This document shows, piece after piece, positions 35,512 through 44,449 of a stretch of 64,000 nucleotides of DNA. Made by a program: the position numbers and the translations under genes. The stretch lies in assembly GCA_036705565.1 (NCBI GenBank), contig JAUBUY010000034.1. One strand, 5' to 3'. Below the pieces are notes generated by a model, which did no database searches, was not told the DNA's origin, and worked only from the letters and a program-made list of their open reading frames with translations. Every line of letters starts with the position of its first letter. Position 1 is the stretch's first letter. Origin of the DNA: Microcoleus sp036705565. Its GTDB lineage: Bacteria > Cyanobacteriota > Cyanobacteriia > Cyanobacteriales > Microcoleaceae.

Positions 35512-36780
35512 CTACTGACTAATGACTTCTTTAAGTCCAGCAATCAACCGCAGATTGTCCGCCCTTGAGCGCACAGCCACCCGAAAAAAGCGATCGCCCA
35601 ACTCAGGAAAACTCAAACAATCCCGAATCAAAATCCGGTGTCGTTCCAACAGACTTTTTTGAATCGAAGAAACCGACATCGACGACTCAACCAACAAGAA
35701 ATTAGCCGCCCCGGCAATTGGCTGCAAACCCGGCAAATTAGCCAAACCCTCAAATAGCTCTCGGCGAGCAACAGGCAGCCAATCCCAAGTTTGCTGCTCA
35801 AAAGCCGCATCTCGAACCACAGCAGCAGCAGCAGCAGCAGCCAAAGCATTCACAGGCCAAGGATCGCGCAGTAACTGCCAGCGGCGCAGAATATCGGGAT
35901 GGGCGATCGCACAGCCCAACCGCAGTCCCGGCAGAGAATAGAATTTAGTGAGCGATCGTAAAATCACCAAATTCGGAAACTCCTCAACAGCATCGATCAA
36001 AGTTTCCTGCTCAGAAGGCGGTAGAAAGTCCATAAAGGCCTCATCCACCACCACCATACCTAACTGCTTCACATAAGGCAAAATCGCCTCCCTAGCAAAC
36101 AGCAAACCCGTAGGATTGTGGGGGTTGTTCAGTAGCAAACCTCGTCGAGAGGGGGCATCGAGAGCCAGAGGAACTGGGATACGAAAAGAAGGGGAGACAA
36201 GGGAACCGTTAGAAACCGACAAATCATCCGTTACTAACCGGCTTCCTGCCCCAACGTCCAACGATTTCAGATCCAACTCAGATGTTGCACCATTTTCAAT
36301 TACTTGTTTAGGAACAGGCAAGATGCCTGTTCCACCAGAAAATTCCTCTCTTGTGGAATGGGCAAGATGCCCATTCTTGACAATGGTGCAAGATTTAAGA
36401 TCCAAAGGGCATTTGATCACCTGCGCGCCGAAAGCCGAAAGAGCCCGCGAGTAATCGCCAAAAGCCGGAGTCACCAAATAAGTCCCCTCCAGCTTCGACA
36501 AATCCCAAGCCGCCCAAGTCAACAATTCCGCCGAACCATTCCCCGGCAAAATCCAATCCCGGTCAACATTCAAAGCCTCCCCCAAAGCAGTCCTGAGCTC
36601 CCCATAATCTGGGTCTGGGTAAGCCGTCAGACTGCTCAAGTGTGATTGAATTGCAGCCAGTGCCGACTCAGGAGGGCCCAAAGGACTGATACTCGCAGAA
36701 AAATCGACAATAGCAGAGGCAGGGCAGCCTGCCAGTGCGGCTGCCCAAGCTAAATTCCCACCGTGTAAAGGTCTAATCAA
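35512..36780 (-). CDS. cobD: CobD-like threonine-phosphate decarboxylase / histidinol-phosphate aminotransferase family, with internal insertion
   Basis: 422 residues, 60-80 longer than usual. Start MIRPLHGGNL and IVDFSASISPLGPP are the CobD signatures. PLP-site landmarks are NNPHNPTGLLF, VVDEAFMDF, SLTKFYSLPGLRLG with the Schiff-base lysine, and FRVAVRS. CobD makes aminopropanol phosphate for the lower-ligand arm of cobalamin. Between ALSAFGAQVIKC and NNPHNPTG lies an extra segment of about 70 residues partly encoded by a MITE-like repeat (GGTGILPVP) and otherwise Ser/Leu-rich. The fold tolerates it if it is a surface loop; otherwise the enzyme is impaired. HU lies 15 bases upstream on the same strand. 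The gene is open throughout. Confidence 0.82.
   Translation of the reverse strand: MIRPLHGGNLAWAAALAGCPASAIVDFSASISPLGPPESALAAIQSHLSSLTAYPDPDYGELRTALGEALNVDRDWILPGNGSAELLTWAAWDLSKLEGTYLVTPAFGDYSRALSAFGAQVIKCPLDLKSCTIVKNGHLAHSTREEFSGGTGILPVPKQVIENGATSELDLKSLDVGAGSRLVTDDLSVSNGSLVSPSFRIPVPLALDAPSRRGLLLNNPHNPTGLLFAREAILPYVKQLGMVVVDEAFMDFLPPSEQETLIDAVEEFPNLVILRSLTKFYSLPGLRLGCAIAHPDILRRWQLLRDPWPVNALAAAAAAAVVRDAAFEQQTWDWLPVARRELFEGLANLPGLQPIAGAANFLLVESSMSVSSIQKSLLERHRILIRDCLSFPELGDRFFRVAVRSRADNLRLIAGLKEVISQ
36285..36391. mobile_element. MITE-like palindrome inside the cobD-like gene
   Basis: 107 bp with perfect 10-bp terminal inverted repeats TTGCACCATT and AATGGTGCAA. The core has AGGAACAGGCAAGATGCCTG and a second arm pair GGGCAAGATGCCC, the same family as 11352-11443. 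On the coding (minus) strand it supplies residues equivalent to HLAHSTREEFSGGTGILPVP. The insertion keeps the frame. Confidence 0.88.
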
Positions 36781-36795
36781 GACTCAGTTTGCCAG

Positions 36796-37086
36796 CTATT
36801 CTGCGTTTTTCGGCGGTGCAACTCTGTCCTTAAACAACTTCCCTGCGGAAAATGCAGGAACTCTGGTTGCCGGGATTTCCATCTTGTCTCCAGTTTTGGG
36901 ATTGCGACCCTCGCGGGCCTTGCGTTCCCGCGACTCAAACGAGCCAAAACCGACCAGCGTCACCTTGTCGCCATCGGAGACAGCTTCCATGATTGCTTCC
37001 AGGGCCGCACTCAAAACAGCATCTGCCTGTTTTTTCGTCACGCTAGCCTTTTCCGCCACTGCATCAACCAATTCACCTTTGTTCAT
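36796..37086 (-). CDS. hup: HU-family DNA-binding protein
   Basis: 96 residues from the ATG at 37086, which gives the standard start MNKGELVDAVAEKA; an in-frame upstream start would add a non-family extension. The HU signature GFGSFESRERKAREGRNPKTG precedes the arm MEIPATRVPAFSAGKLFKDRV. HU bends DNA and organises the nucleoid as a dimer. RBS-like AAGGAC is present just upstream on the coding strand. It is followed after 15 bases by the cobD-like gene, so read-through is likely. Confidence 0.95.
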   Translation of the reverse strand: MNKGELVDAVAEKASVTKKQADAVLSAALEAIMEAVSDGDKVTLVGFGSFESRERKAREGRNPKTGDKMEIPATRVPAFSAGKLFKDRVAPPKNAE

Positions 37087-37240
37087 TGCGAAGTCCTTCT
37101 CGATTTGCAAAATTACGTTAAACAGAGTTAGTTCAACTATTAGCTGTGAGTTATCAACTGGATTGAGGTGTGGATTGGGAGGTTTGGGTGGTTCCCGATT
37201 GCTCCCGTCCGCTTCCCCGAATCACAACTCCTGCTGAATA

Positions 37241-37262
37241 CCAATTACCCTAGGGTAATTGG
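37241..37262. promoter_or_regulatory. Perfect 22-bp palindrome upstream of the HU gene
   Basis: CCAATTACCC followed by TAGGGTAATTGG is a perfect palindrome centred on CTAG, with no spacer. It lies about 155 bases upstream of the HU start codon. It is too short and spacer-free for a terminator; a dimeric repressor operator is the natural reading. No matching second copy was noticed. Confidence 0.45.
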
Positions 37263-37594
37263 TCAGAAAAGGAATTTTTGTTTCTAACTGCTGAAAACCC
37301 CACAGCATCTAATTTTCACTGCATTATTCTAAAGTCTTGCCGACCGTTATGGATCGGTGGAACCTTTAATTTATATGGAACTGGCTAATTTTTGTAATTA
37401 ATCCCAAAATTTAGGTAAAAAAATACCACCTTGGAGACAAGATTTCTCGCCTCGGTGGATTTGCAATCTCAAAAAAATAGAAATAGAAGGAATAAAATGT
37501 AATTTGTCAAGGGCTAAAGGAAAACTTTTTTCCTTCTTCCTTCTTTCTTTCCCCTTTCTTTTCCCCGTGGGCCAGGACTGTTTCATTCTCCCGA

Positions 37595-37767
37595 AACCCG
37601 CCAGGGACTGAAGTCCCTGTCTCATAGCTGAAGTCGTCTTCAGACGACTGAAAGTAATTTATAGTCGTCTTGCAGAGGACTAATCAGTTCTTTAGTCCTC
37701 TTGAGCGAGGACTGTCTTCTTTGAGGCAGGGGTTTCAACCCCTGTCGGACTGTCGGACTGTCGGACT
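37595..37767. repeat. AGTCCG...CGGACT family palindromic repeat, copy 2
   Basis: Same layout as 7827-7957: CCGCCAGGGACTGAAGTCCC, AAGTCGTCTTCAGACGACT, an AGTCCTCTTGAGCGAGGACT arm, then GGCAGGGGTTTCAACCCC and three tandem GTCGGACT units at the end. The stretch 37263-37594 upstream contains no gene; its sequence is AT-rich with a TTCCTTC-rich patch. Confidence 0.8.
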
Positions 37768-37816
37768 CAGGGGAAAGAGCGTGGAAAGTTGACACCCATG
37801 TCTTCTTCCTTCGTTC

Positions 37817-40219
37817 CTACTGTCTCGGCTGGACGGGCTGACTGCGCTGCAACAGTTGGCGCGCGTCGGGACTGATGCTGTTTTGGTAGCCAAAGTTCGA
37901 TCGATCGCTATCATCCAAAATCTGCGGCGTCAGCAATACAATCACTTCCGCCCGCTGGTTGGTCTTATCAGTGCTCCTGAACAGCGAACCAATTATCGGC
38001 AAATCTCCTAAAATCGGAATCTTCCTCGCTGTAACCCGGTCTTGGTCGCGGATAATCCCCGATAAAATCAAAGTCTGACCGTCCCGCAGGCGAATTAGCC
38101 CCGACTGCAAAGACCGCCGAGCCAGCAGGGTGATAGTGTTATTTTCTCCTGCGCCAGTGCTCAGGGGTCTGTCCGGGCCGATCGCACTGACGATTGGGTT
38201 GACTCGCAGAGAGACAAAACCGTTATCGTCGATGCGATCGATCGCCACTCCCAACTGCAAACCGGCCTGGCCTTTTTCTGCCGTCACCGTTCTGGTAGTT
38301 TGACCTTCTGTTGTCTGCGATTCCGATCGAATGTTAGTAATCACTTCTTCGGTGATATCCACATTCGCCGTTTCCCCTTCTTGGACAACTAAAGTCGGAT
38401 CGGTCAGGATTTTGGCATTCTGGCTAGTAATACTTGCTTGCAGGTTAGACAGAAAACGTCTTGGATATTGGAACAGCGGGAACAGGCCGAAGTCTGCACT
38501 TCCTGAGCCTGTCGTCGATCCAGGAATGTAATCTGTAATTCCAACTCGCCTGGGGTCATTAGTAAGTGGGGCTGTCGGCTGGAGGAACACACCTTTGGCG
38601 GGGCCTTCAAGACCTTGACCTGTAAACGGCACGATACGCCGGCCGTTCGCATCGTAGAAAGGCGTGTCCCTGAATTCTGTGGGAATGTCTCGGTTCTCAA
38701 TAATCGGCCGATTAGCTATGCCACTAGTTACAGTCGTCCGATCGGGCGGATTGATGCCGCCAAAATTGACGATCGCCGCCCCGCCGTCATTGACAAAGAA
38801 ACTGTCATTAATCCCGAAAGAGAAGCTGGTGTTAGTTTGGTTGTTTCCCGACAAGTTGATATCGATCACCTTGACGTTGACAGCGACTTGACGGCGGCGC
38901 AAATCTAGCTGTGTCAAGAAAGCCACAGCCATGTCCACTTTGCGCGGGTCGCCCACCAAAGTGATGGAATTGAGCCGAGAATCCGCCAGCACCGACAGTC
39001 CCCTCAGCAACAGCGGCCCCGTGCCTTCCCTAGCGCCGATCGCCTTAATGTCGGGTTCCCGAATTTCCACATCCCGCGCAGCATTTCCCTGGCCCACGCT
39101 TTGAATAGTCACGCGAGTAATCGGCAGTTGAGTTTCCGCGCCTTGAGCGCTCAAAAAGTTAGCTGCATCTGTAGAGCGAACTTGATTGAGCCGCAGAGTC
39201 CGAATGATAATATTGCGTGAATCGATCGGCAAGTTAGTCCCTACAAAAATCGTCCGCCCCTGGCGGTTAGCTTGCAGCCCGCTGAGCCGCAGCACGTAAT
39301 TAAAGACATCTTGGACCGACTCATTTTCGATGTCCAAAGAAATCTTCGGCCCTTCATCTGACCCCGATACTCCTGGCTGACCAGGCACTGCGGGCTGCCC
39401 CGGTTGAGCAGGGGCCCCGCCACCTGTAAAAGCAATGTTCAAGCCAGCAGCGCGGGCCAGCAGAGCCAAAACGTCCCGGACTGGGGCATCCCGCAGCACC
39501 AAGCGGGGGATGCGTTCTCCCGAACTCAGTTCAATATTTCCCACGCCGGGGGCGATGTTAGACACCGCGATATCTCCCAAGGGCGGAGCCACGGCCAGCG
39601 GCTGGAAAGGCGCAGCCTGATTGCTTTGGGATTGTATTTCGCTGGGGAGGGGCGGGCGATCGTTTCTGGTAACAGTAACTTGGGGATTTGGCAGCAGCAC
39701 GCCTGGGTTTTGCGAGGTGCGGACTTGGGGAGCCGGCGGGGGAGCTGTTTGGCTCAGCGGCAGTCCCGGAGGGGGCGGGGGTGGAGTTTGGGCAGACTGT
39801 GCTGTGCCACCCTGTCCGGCAACGCTGAGGACGATGCTTTGGCCTTGTCCCGGAACAATTTGTCCGTTGGGAACTCCGTTGGTGCCGGCTACCACAACGC
39901 GGATGCTGTTAGCCTCTACCTGGCTGATTTCTACTGAAGAAATTCCCGGAGCTGGGTTATCTTGACGGAAGCTGTTGCCTTGTGGTAAGCGGAGCTGGGT
40001 GTTGATAATTGTGGCTTGGTAAGTATTGCCGTTATTGATGGCGAAAACTTGCGGGCGATCGCCCTTTTCTGTAGCCAGAACAATATTTACGCCATTATTA
40101 CCTTGACTTACTTGCACTCCTGTTACCTGAGTCGGCAATGCCAAGACTGGGGCTTGGGCGATCAGAACTCCTGCAACGCTGCATAAGAGTCCTCCACTTA
40201 ACCGTAGATGCTGTTTCAC
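37817..40219 (-). CDS. pilQ: Type IV pilus secretin PilQ
   Basis: 800 residues. A signal peptide (GLLCSVAGVLIAQAPVLA) is followed by an AMIN domain about 30-130 (VTGVQVSQGNNGVNIVLATEKG), which binds peptidoglycan. Then a Pro/Gln-rich linker, a secretin/TonB short N-terminal domain (PRLVLRDAPVRDVLALLARAAGLNIAF near 240), N-domain repeats, and the secretin barrel (VQEGETANVDITEE, ARRSLQSGLIRLRDGQTLILSGI, and GDLPIIGSLFRST). It forms the outer-membrane gate for the pilus fibre. It lies downstream of pilM, pilN and pilO on the same strand, 475 bases after pilO. Confidence 0.94.
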   Translation of the reverse strand: MKQHLRLSGGLLCSVAGVLIAQAPVLALPTQVTGVQVSQGNNGVNIVLATEKGDRPQVFAINNGNTYQATIINTQLRLPQGNSFRQDNPAPGISSVEISQVEANSIRVVVAGTNGVPNGQIVPGQGQSIVLSVAGQGGTAQSAQTPPPPPPGLPLSQTAPPPAPQVRTSQNPGVLLPNPQVTVTRNDRPPLPSEIQSQSNQAAPFQPLAVAPPLGDIAVSNIAPGVGNIELSSGERIPRLVLRDAPVRDVLALLARAAGLNIAFTGGGAPAQPGQPAVPGQPGVSGSDEGPKISLDIENESVQDVFNYVLRLSGLQANRQGRTIFVGTNLPIDSRNIIIRTLRLNQVRSTDAANFLSAQGAETQLPITRVTIQSVGQGNAARDVEIREPDIKAIGAREGTGPLLLRGLSVLADSRLNSITLVGDPRKVDMAVAFLTQLDLRRRQVAVNVKVIDINLSGNNQTNTSFSFGINDSFFVNDGGAAIVNFGGINPPDRTTVTSGIANRPIIENRDIPTEFRDTPFYDANGRRIVPFTGQGLEGPAKGVFLQPTAPLTNDPRRVGITDYIPGSTTGSGSADFGLFPLFQYPRRFLSNLQASITSQNAKILTDPTLVVQEGETANVDITEEVITNIRSESQTTEGQTTRTVTAEKGQAGLQLGVAIDRIDDNGFVSLRVNPIVSAIGPDRPLSTGAGENNTITLLARRSLQSGLIRLRDGQTLILSGIIRDQDRVTARKIPILGDLPIIGSLFRSTDKTNQRAEVIVLLTPQILDDSDRSNFGYQNSISPDARQLLQRSQPVQPRQ

Positions 40220-40694
40220 GTTCTCTCCTCCACTACAATTTGTTATTTGTTGTTCGCAGTCTTTTGTCGCTAGCTGCTAAACTGACTAAAATATTCTCGC
40301 TTCGAGCCTTTTTAAAGGAAGAAGTTATGCCCTTTTCGATGTTTAATTTTCGATTGGGAATAACAGATGACATAAGGGTTAGAAGCTATCCTACAGCAAT
40401 CCTCGCATCATTTGTGGATTTCTTACTTCCTCCCCTTACAAATGGGAGGTTTGGGGTAGGGTAAAAAAAATACGACTCCTGCAAGGATTGCTATACAGTT
40501 CCATTACTTTTTGAAACTGGTATTAGAAGAAATTAGATTTTAGAGCCAATTTTTGATTGCCATCTAAAAAATATTTTTCTGACCTTCATACTTTTTTGAC
40601 TTCTACCTTCAATCTTTCCATTTCAAACTTCTGCCTTCTGACTTCTTGTGAAATAGCGAGTTGGGAACAATAGCTAATATCTGCCAAATAATAG
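40220..40694. other. 475-bp gap between pilO and pilQ
   Basis: I see no gene here. On the coding strand it has an AT-rich stretch and TTCTGCCTTC-type pyrimidine runs like those at 42408-42738. The length suggests that pilQ may have its own promoter rather than rely only on read-through from pilO. Confidence 0.5.
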
Positions 40695-41489
40695 CTACTT
40701 AGCACCAGGACTCGGAGCCGGAGTTGGCGGTTTTTCTTCTTGCTTTAGCGGCAGCAGCGCGTGCAAGTCAAAAGCAGTTTTAATTTTAGTTGGCGGTTGC
40801 TCCACAGGAACTATTTTCCCTTTCAAAAAATCAACTTCAATTGGCTGATTTGATGCTAGCAATTCAGATTTCAAATTCCTAACTACCAACAGCGACTGCA
40901 TCAACTCCAAGTTACGCATAAAATTGCGGGTTTGATCAAAAGTGCCTTCAAACTCTACCTTAAATTTTTTGCGTCTGAGCTTGCCAGCCAGGGACGCCCC
41001 GAAGGAGCTATCGGCCAGAATATCAGGGTCTGGAGCTCCCGGCGTGGCGGTTGCTGTTGCTGGCGGCATATCCGGCTCAAATTTGGTAATTTTAGCCTTG
41101 AGGTCATCTCCTTGCACGCCGGCGTTGATTCTATTAACGAGTTGGGTCATGTCAAGCAAAAGCGTGTTGGCGCTGGCGTCGCTGGCAAACATGGCCGTGA
41201 CGTTGGCCCGGCGCTGTTTTGCTTCTTCTTGCTTGGCTTCTGCTTCTGCCTTTTTTTGAATTTGAGTTTGCAATTGCACTTGCGTTTGCTTGCTTTCGCT
41301 AAGTTTTTGCTTGAATTCGCCGCTTTTTTGGAATTCGGGAAGTACGAACTGGTAGCCGAGGCCGCCAGCAATCAGGAGCCCGAGAACCGCGATGCCGATT
41401 GCTTGGACTTGGGGTGTCAGCTTAATGCCGAATATTTCCTTAGCCCCTGTATCTTCTGCTTGTCCGCTAGAAATAAACTCTGCTGTCAT
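40695..41489 (-). CDS. pilO: Type IV pilus inner-membrane alignment protein PilO
   Basis: 264 residues. A short cytoplasmic N-terminus is followed by one membrane helix near residues 29-50 (VQAIGIAVLGLLIAGGLGYQF), then a coiled coil rich in Lys/Gln/Ala (KLSESKQTQVQLQTQIQKKAEAEA-like) and a periplasmic ferredoxin-like domain about 100-230. The C-terminus is Pro/Ala-rich (PPTPAPSPGAK). PilO pairs with PilN to connect the PilM ring to the PilQ secretin. It overlaps pilN by 4 bases, the standard translational coupling. Sequence identity to PilO is weak in general; architecture and position decide it. Confidence 0.88.
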   Translation of the reverse strand: MTAEFISSGQAEDTGAKEIFGIKLTPQVQAIGIAVLGLLIAGGLGYQFVLPEFQKSGEFKQKLSESKQTQVQLQTQIQKKAEAEAKQEEAKQRRANVTAMFASDASANTLLLDMTQLVNRINAGVQGDDLKAKITKFEPDMPPATATATPGAPDPDILADSSFGASLAGKLRRKKFKVEFEGTFDQTRNFMRNLELMQSLLVVRNLKSELLASNQPIEVDFLKGKIVPVEQPPTKIKTAFDLHALLPLKQEEKPPTPAPSPGAK

Positions 41490-42385
41490 GGTTTTTTCAC
41501 TTCTCCTTTTTGTGGTTCTAGCACTCCTTTTTCTTGAAGTGTTTCTATCCGTATTGCGAGCCCGTCTGCTTGCTTGCTTCGCAGCTCGGGGAGCAACTCG
41601 GAGGCACCCGTCGGGCTGAGCGTCGTTTCAATTTTATATTCCACCACTGGTCGCAGTTTGGGAAGTTCTGCTGGTGCTGCGTTTTGGTTACGCACTTGTA
41701 ATTGTGCGGGGTTGTTTTTTAATGTGGCCGCTATCAGTTTGGTATCGGTGTTAAGGAAGAAGGGAGAGCGCTGGACTAGCAACATAAAGTCGTTAACTTG
41801 AGCAAAGGTACTGGCTATCCCTGAAATTTGCACTTTTGATGCCTGCTGCGGGACGACGGGGACGGCAGGTGCTGCCGGGGCGGGGCTGGCTGCTGGAGAC
41901 GGACTCGCCCCCGGAGAAGCAGCGGGAGTTGGTGGGGGGGGAGGAGGAGGTGCTGCAACGGGGGAGGGACTTGGGTCGATTTGCTCGATTTTGCCAATTT
42001 GCACTCCGGCCGGAGTACGGGCACTGAGGTCTTGCAGCATCGCCGACCAAGGTTTAATTTGGTCGAATACTCCAGCTAATGCTTTGTATTCGGCGGTAAC
42101 TTGGTCGGTTTCGGCGTTGATGGCTTTGATGGTGTTGGCTTGAGTGTTTAACAGGGCCAGTTCTGTGTCGATGGTTGCTTGTTGTGCGGCCAAGTCGGTA
42201 TTTTCCTTAGTCGCCCACCACCAGGCGCCCATGACTGCGGCGTTGATGCCAAAGGCAAACAGCACTGCCCCATATATGGGCAGTTGGTCTTTGGCTCCAC
42301 CGGAACTTTTTTTAGCTGGGCTTTTGGTTGCAACGGGTTTGTAGTCGGGACGGTCGTTGAGAAAATTAATATCTAGGCTGTACAT
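41486..42385 (-). CDS. pilN: Type IV pilus assembly protein PilN
   Basis: 299 residues. It begins with the conserved PilN tail that docks into PilM (MYSLDINFLNDRPDY), then a membrane helix near 33-55 (LPIYGAVLFAFGINAAVMGAWWW), a coiled coil (AQQATIDTELALLNTQANTI) and a periplasmic domain. An Ala/Pro tract (PVAAPPPPPPPTPAASPGAS) near 145-185 interrupts the ferredoxin-like part, longer than in model PilN proteins. pilO follows with a 4-base overlap. A 413-bp repeat-rich gap separates it from pilM, which is unusual for this operon. Confidence 0.9.
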   Translation of the reverse strand: MYSLDINFLNDRPDYKPVATKSPAKKSSGGAKDQLPIYGAVLFAFGINAAVMGAWWWATKENTDLAAQQATIDTELALLNTQANTIKAINAETDQVTAEYKALAGVFDQIKPWSAMLQDLSARTPAGVQIGKIEQIDPSPSPVAAPPPPPPPTPAASPGASPSPAASPAPAAPAVPVVPQQASKVQISGIASTFAQVNDFMLLVQRSPFFLNTDTKLIAATLKNNPAQLQVRNQNAAPAELPKLRPVVEYKIETTLSPTGASELLPELRSKQADGLAIRIETLQEKGVLEPQKGEVKKP

Positions 42386-42407
42386 GGCTTCACTCGGTTT
42401 TATAGCA

Positions 42408-42738
42408 GAAGGAAGAAGGCAGAAGGTAGAAGGCAGAAGGCAGAAGGTAGAAGGTAGAAGGAAAAAGTGATCTACCGCTAATGTTTCAGCAATTAAGAAG
42501 GTACTAACAGTCTTGGCTGTTGCTATAGATTTAAATTAGAAATTTTAGATTTTAGACAGAACCCAAGATTGCTGGTACAAGTGAAGGATTTATTTAGGGA
42601 AGAAAGAAACAACTTTCTGCCTTTTACTGAAGGAAGGGGCTGCTTCTACCTCAGATATATTCTACCTTTTACCTTCTACCTTCTACCTTCTATCTTCTAC
42701 CTCCAATATTCTACCTTCTGCTTTCTGCCTTCTTCTTT
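42408..42738. repeat. Purine-rich and pyrimidine-rich mirror tracts between pilM and pilN
   Basis: 42408-42466 is a run of AGAAGGCAGAAGGTAGAAGG-type units on the plus strand. 42661-42738 is the opposite composition, TACCTTCTACCTTCTACC-type units. The two tracts are reverse complements and could pair over about 60 bases around a 190-base loop. A GATTTTAGA motif lies between. No gene is present in 42386-42798. Confidence 0.8.
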
Positions 42739-42798
42739 TGGAAGGGGTTTTTACCTCAAATTCTCAAATCGGTTTTTCTCTCATCTAAAACTGTTAGG

Positions 42799-43893
42799 TC
42801 ACATAACCTCCCTTAGTCCTAAACCTAGGGCGACTCCTAAACCTGCTCGCTGTTCTGGGGTAATTTCTTGGCTGATTTCGACTCCTAGGGTTTCGATGGG
42901 ATCGACTTGAGATGCGGGCAAGCTTAATCTTTGCATAAAAAATTCGTCGAGTTTGCCGATCGCAGCTCCCGGACCCGCTAGCAGTAGTTGCGCTACTTCG
43001 AGTTCTTCGCTCTGGTTGAGGTAAAAGTCTACTGAGCGGCGCAGTTCGTCTGCTAGTTCTCCCAATACTTTAATCATCGCATTTGTTCCCGGATTGGCGT
43101 CTCCCGATGCGCCCATTGTATCTGTGACTGGCAGGGTCATGCCTTGCAGTTCGCTGGTGTCTCTGGTTGGTGGCAGGTTCATGGCTTGGTTGAGGGCGGT
43201 CTGGATTTGGTAGGTGCCGATCGGGATGGTACGGTTGAACTGAGGTATGCCGTCCACTACTATAGCTAACTCGGTGCTGTCAAATTCTATGGCGGTGAGA
43301 ACTGCTGCTTCTTGGGAGGAAAATTGTTGCAGTTGTTCTTTGAGGGTGCGGATTAGGGCAAAACTGGTTACTTCTAATACGTCTATAATCAATCCGGCTT
43401 CTTTGAATGTTTCGATGTATGTGTCGGTAACTTCTCTGCGGGTTGCTACTAAGACGACTTGCACTTTTTCTACTCCGTCGTCATCTACAAAAAGGCCTAT
43501 TTTTTGATAGTCTACGTCGGCGTCTTCTCTAGGAAATGGCAAGTACAGTCCTGCTTCTGCGTTCATGTAATCCCGCAGTTCTTCTTCGTTGAGTTCTGCG
43601 GGAACTGGGATGAGGCGGATGACTGCTTCGCGGCCTGGAATGGCTGTGGCTACTCGCTTGGCTTTGATTTTGTTGTCCGTGAGGACGGTACGTATTAGTT
43701 CTGCCATTCCCGGCGGATCGACTATTTGTCCTTCTTGTACATAGTCTTCTGGAACTTCTATTGAGGCTAGGATGCCTAATTTTAATGCCTGAGCTTTCTT
43801 TTCAAGCTGAATGATGTTGATGCGGTCTGGGGCTATTTCGATCCCGATTCCTGGCTGGCGTTGGGAAAGTAGACCTTTGAAAAAGTTAACCAT
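42799..43893 (-). CDS. pilM: Type IV pilus assembly protein PilM
   Basis: 364 residues from ATG 43893 (MVNFFKGLLSQRQPGIGIEIAPDRINIIQLEKK); an upstream in-frame ATG at 43983 would add a non-conserved stretch. The actin-like fold shows GIEIAPDRINI (phosphate-1 loop equivalent), TAIEFDSTELAIVVDGIPQFNRTIPIG (phosphate-2 region) and LLAGPGAAIGKLDEFFMQRL (adenosine region), as in SHS2/FtsA-like PilM. It forms a cytoplasmic ring that binds PilN. It is the first gene of the pilM-N-O-Q set and divergent from a solute-binding protein gene. Confidence 0.92.
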   Translation of the reverse strand: MVNFFKGLLSQRQPGIGIEIAPDRINIIQLEKKAQALKLGILASIEVPEDYVQEGQIVDPPGMAELIRTVLTDNKIKAKRVATAIPGREAVIRLIPVPAELNEEELRDYMNAEAGLYLPFPREDADVDYQKIGLFVDDDGVEKVQVVLVATRREVTDTYIETFKEAGLIIDVLEVTSFALIRTLKEQLQQFSSQEAAVLTAIEFDSTELAIVVDGIPQFNRTIPIGTYQIQTALNQAMNLPPTRDTSELQGMTLPVTDTMGASGDANPGTNAMIKVLGELADELRRSVDFYLNQSEELEVAQLLLAGPGAAIGKLDEFFMQRLSLPASQVDPIETLGVEISQEITPEQRAGLGVALGLGLREVM

Positions 43894-44223
43894 GTGATTG
43901 GGTCGCCGATAATTGCTATTTTTTTCTTTTGTAGTTGGCCAGCCTGATTCAGCGCGCAGGCGTGTTGGAGGGTTGGTTTCCAACTGCAGCCAGAGTGCTG
44001 TAATCTCGGTATCCCGCCTTCTTCTGCACAGCTCAGTCTGTGTTGCGCGATCGCTAGTTCCGATTTTATGCTATCCAATTTACTTGACAATAGCTATTCT
44101 GCGGAGAATGTCAATAAATTCCAGCTCGATCGACCGAAAACCCGCCGATTCTGCACAAAAACAGACTATCTCGCTCCTGAACCCAGGTACAAAACTCTGT
44201 TACTGACTCGTGAGCGCTTGATT

Positions 44224-44261
44224 CGGGCGATTCCCTACGGGATAGCTTCGCCGCGCGTGCC
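44224..44261. repeat. GCGATTCCCTACGGGATAGC repeat, copy 1
   Basis: Contains GGGCGATTCCCTACGGGATA and GCTTCGCCGCGCGTGC. The same 37-base block is at 56152-56189 in the other orientation. It lies in the divergent gap between pilM and the solute-binding gene. Confidence 0.8.
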
Positions 44262-44303
44262 TTTGTCTGACAAGCGAATTTCCAAGGTGTTACCCGCCAC
44301 GTG

Positions 44304-44407
44304 ATTTATCTCGCGCAAGTCAATCGAAAGCATCTCAAATCTAAAATCCTTGCGTCCCCCGAATTTATCTCGCGCAAGTCAATCGAAAGCATCTCAAATC
44401 TAAAATC
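44304..44407. repeat. 45-bp direct repeat, two copies 59 bases apart
   Basis: 44304-44348 and 44363-44407 are identical or nearly so (ATTTATCTCGCGCAAGTCAA then TCGAAAGCATCTCAAATCTA). They are directly upstream of the solute-binding lipoprotein start, the second one running into a GATTTTA-type tail. They could be operator-like or a recent duplication. Confidence 0.85.
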
Positions 44408-44449
44408 TAAAATCGAATGACGGTTCCCATAACTCTCAAATTTTATTCT

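Noticed and set aside
37817..43893. Pilus genes as a type II secretion operon
   Set aside because: PilM and PilN with an AMIN-domain secretin match the type IV pilus set; no GspD-type partners are present.
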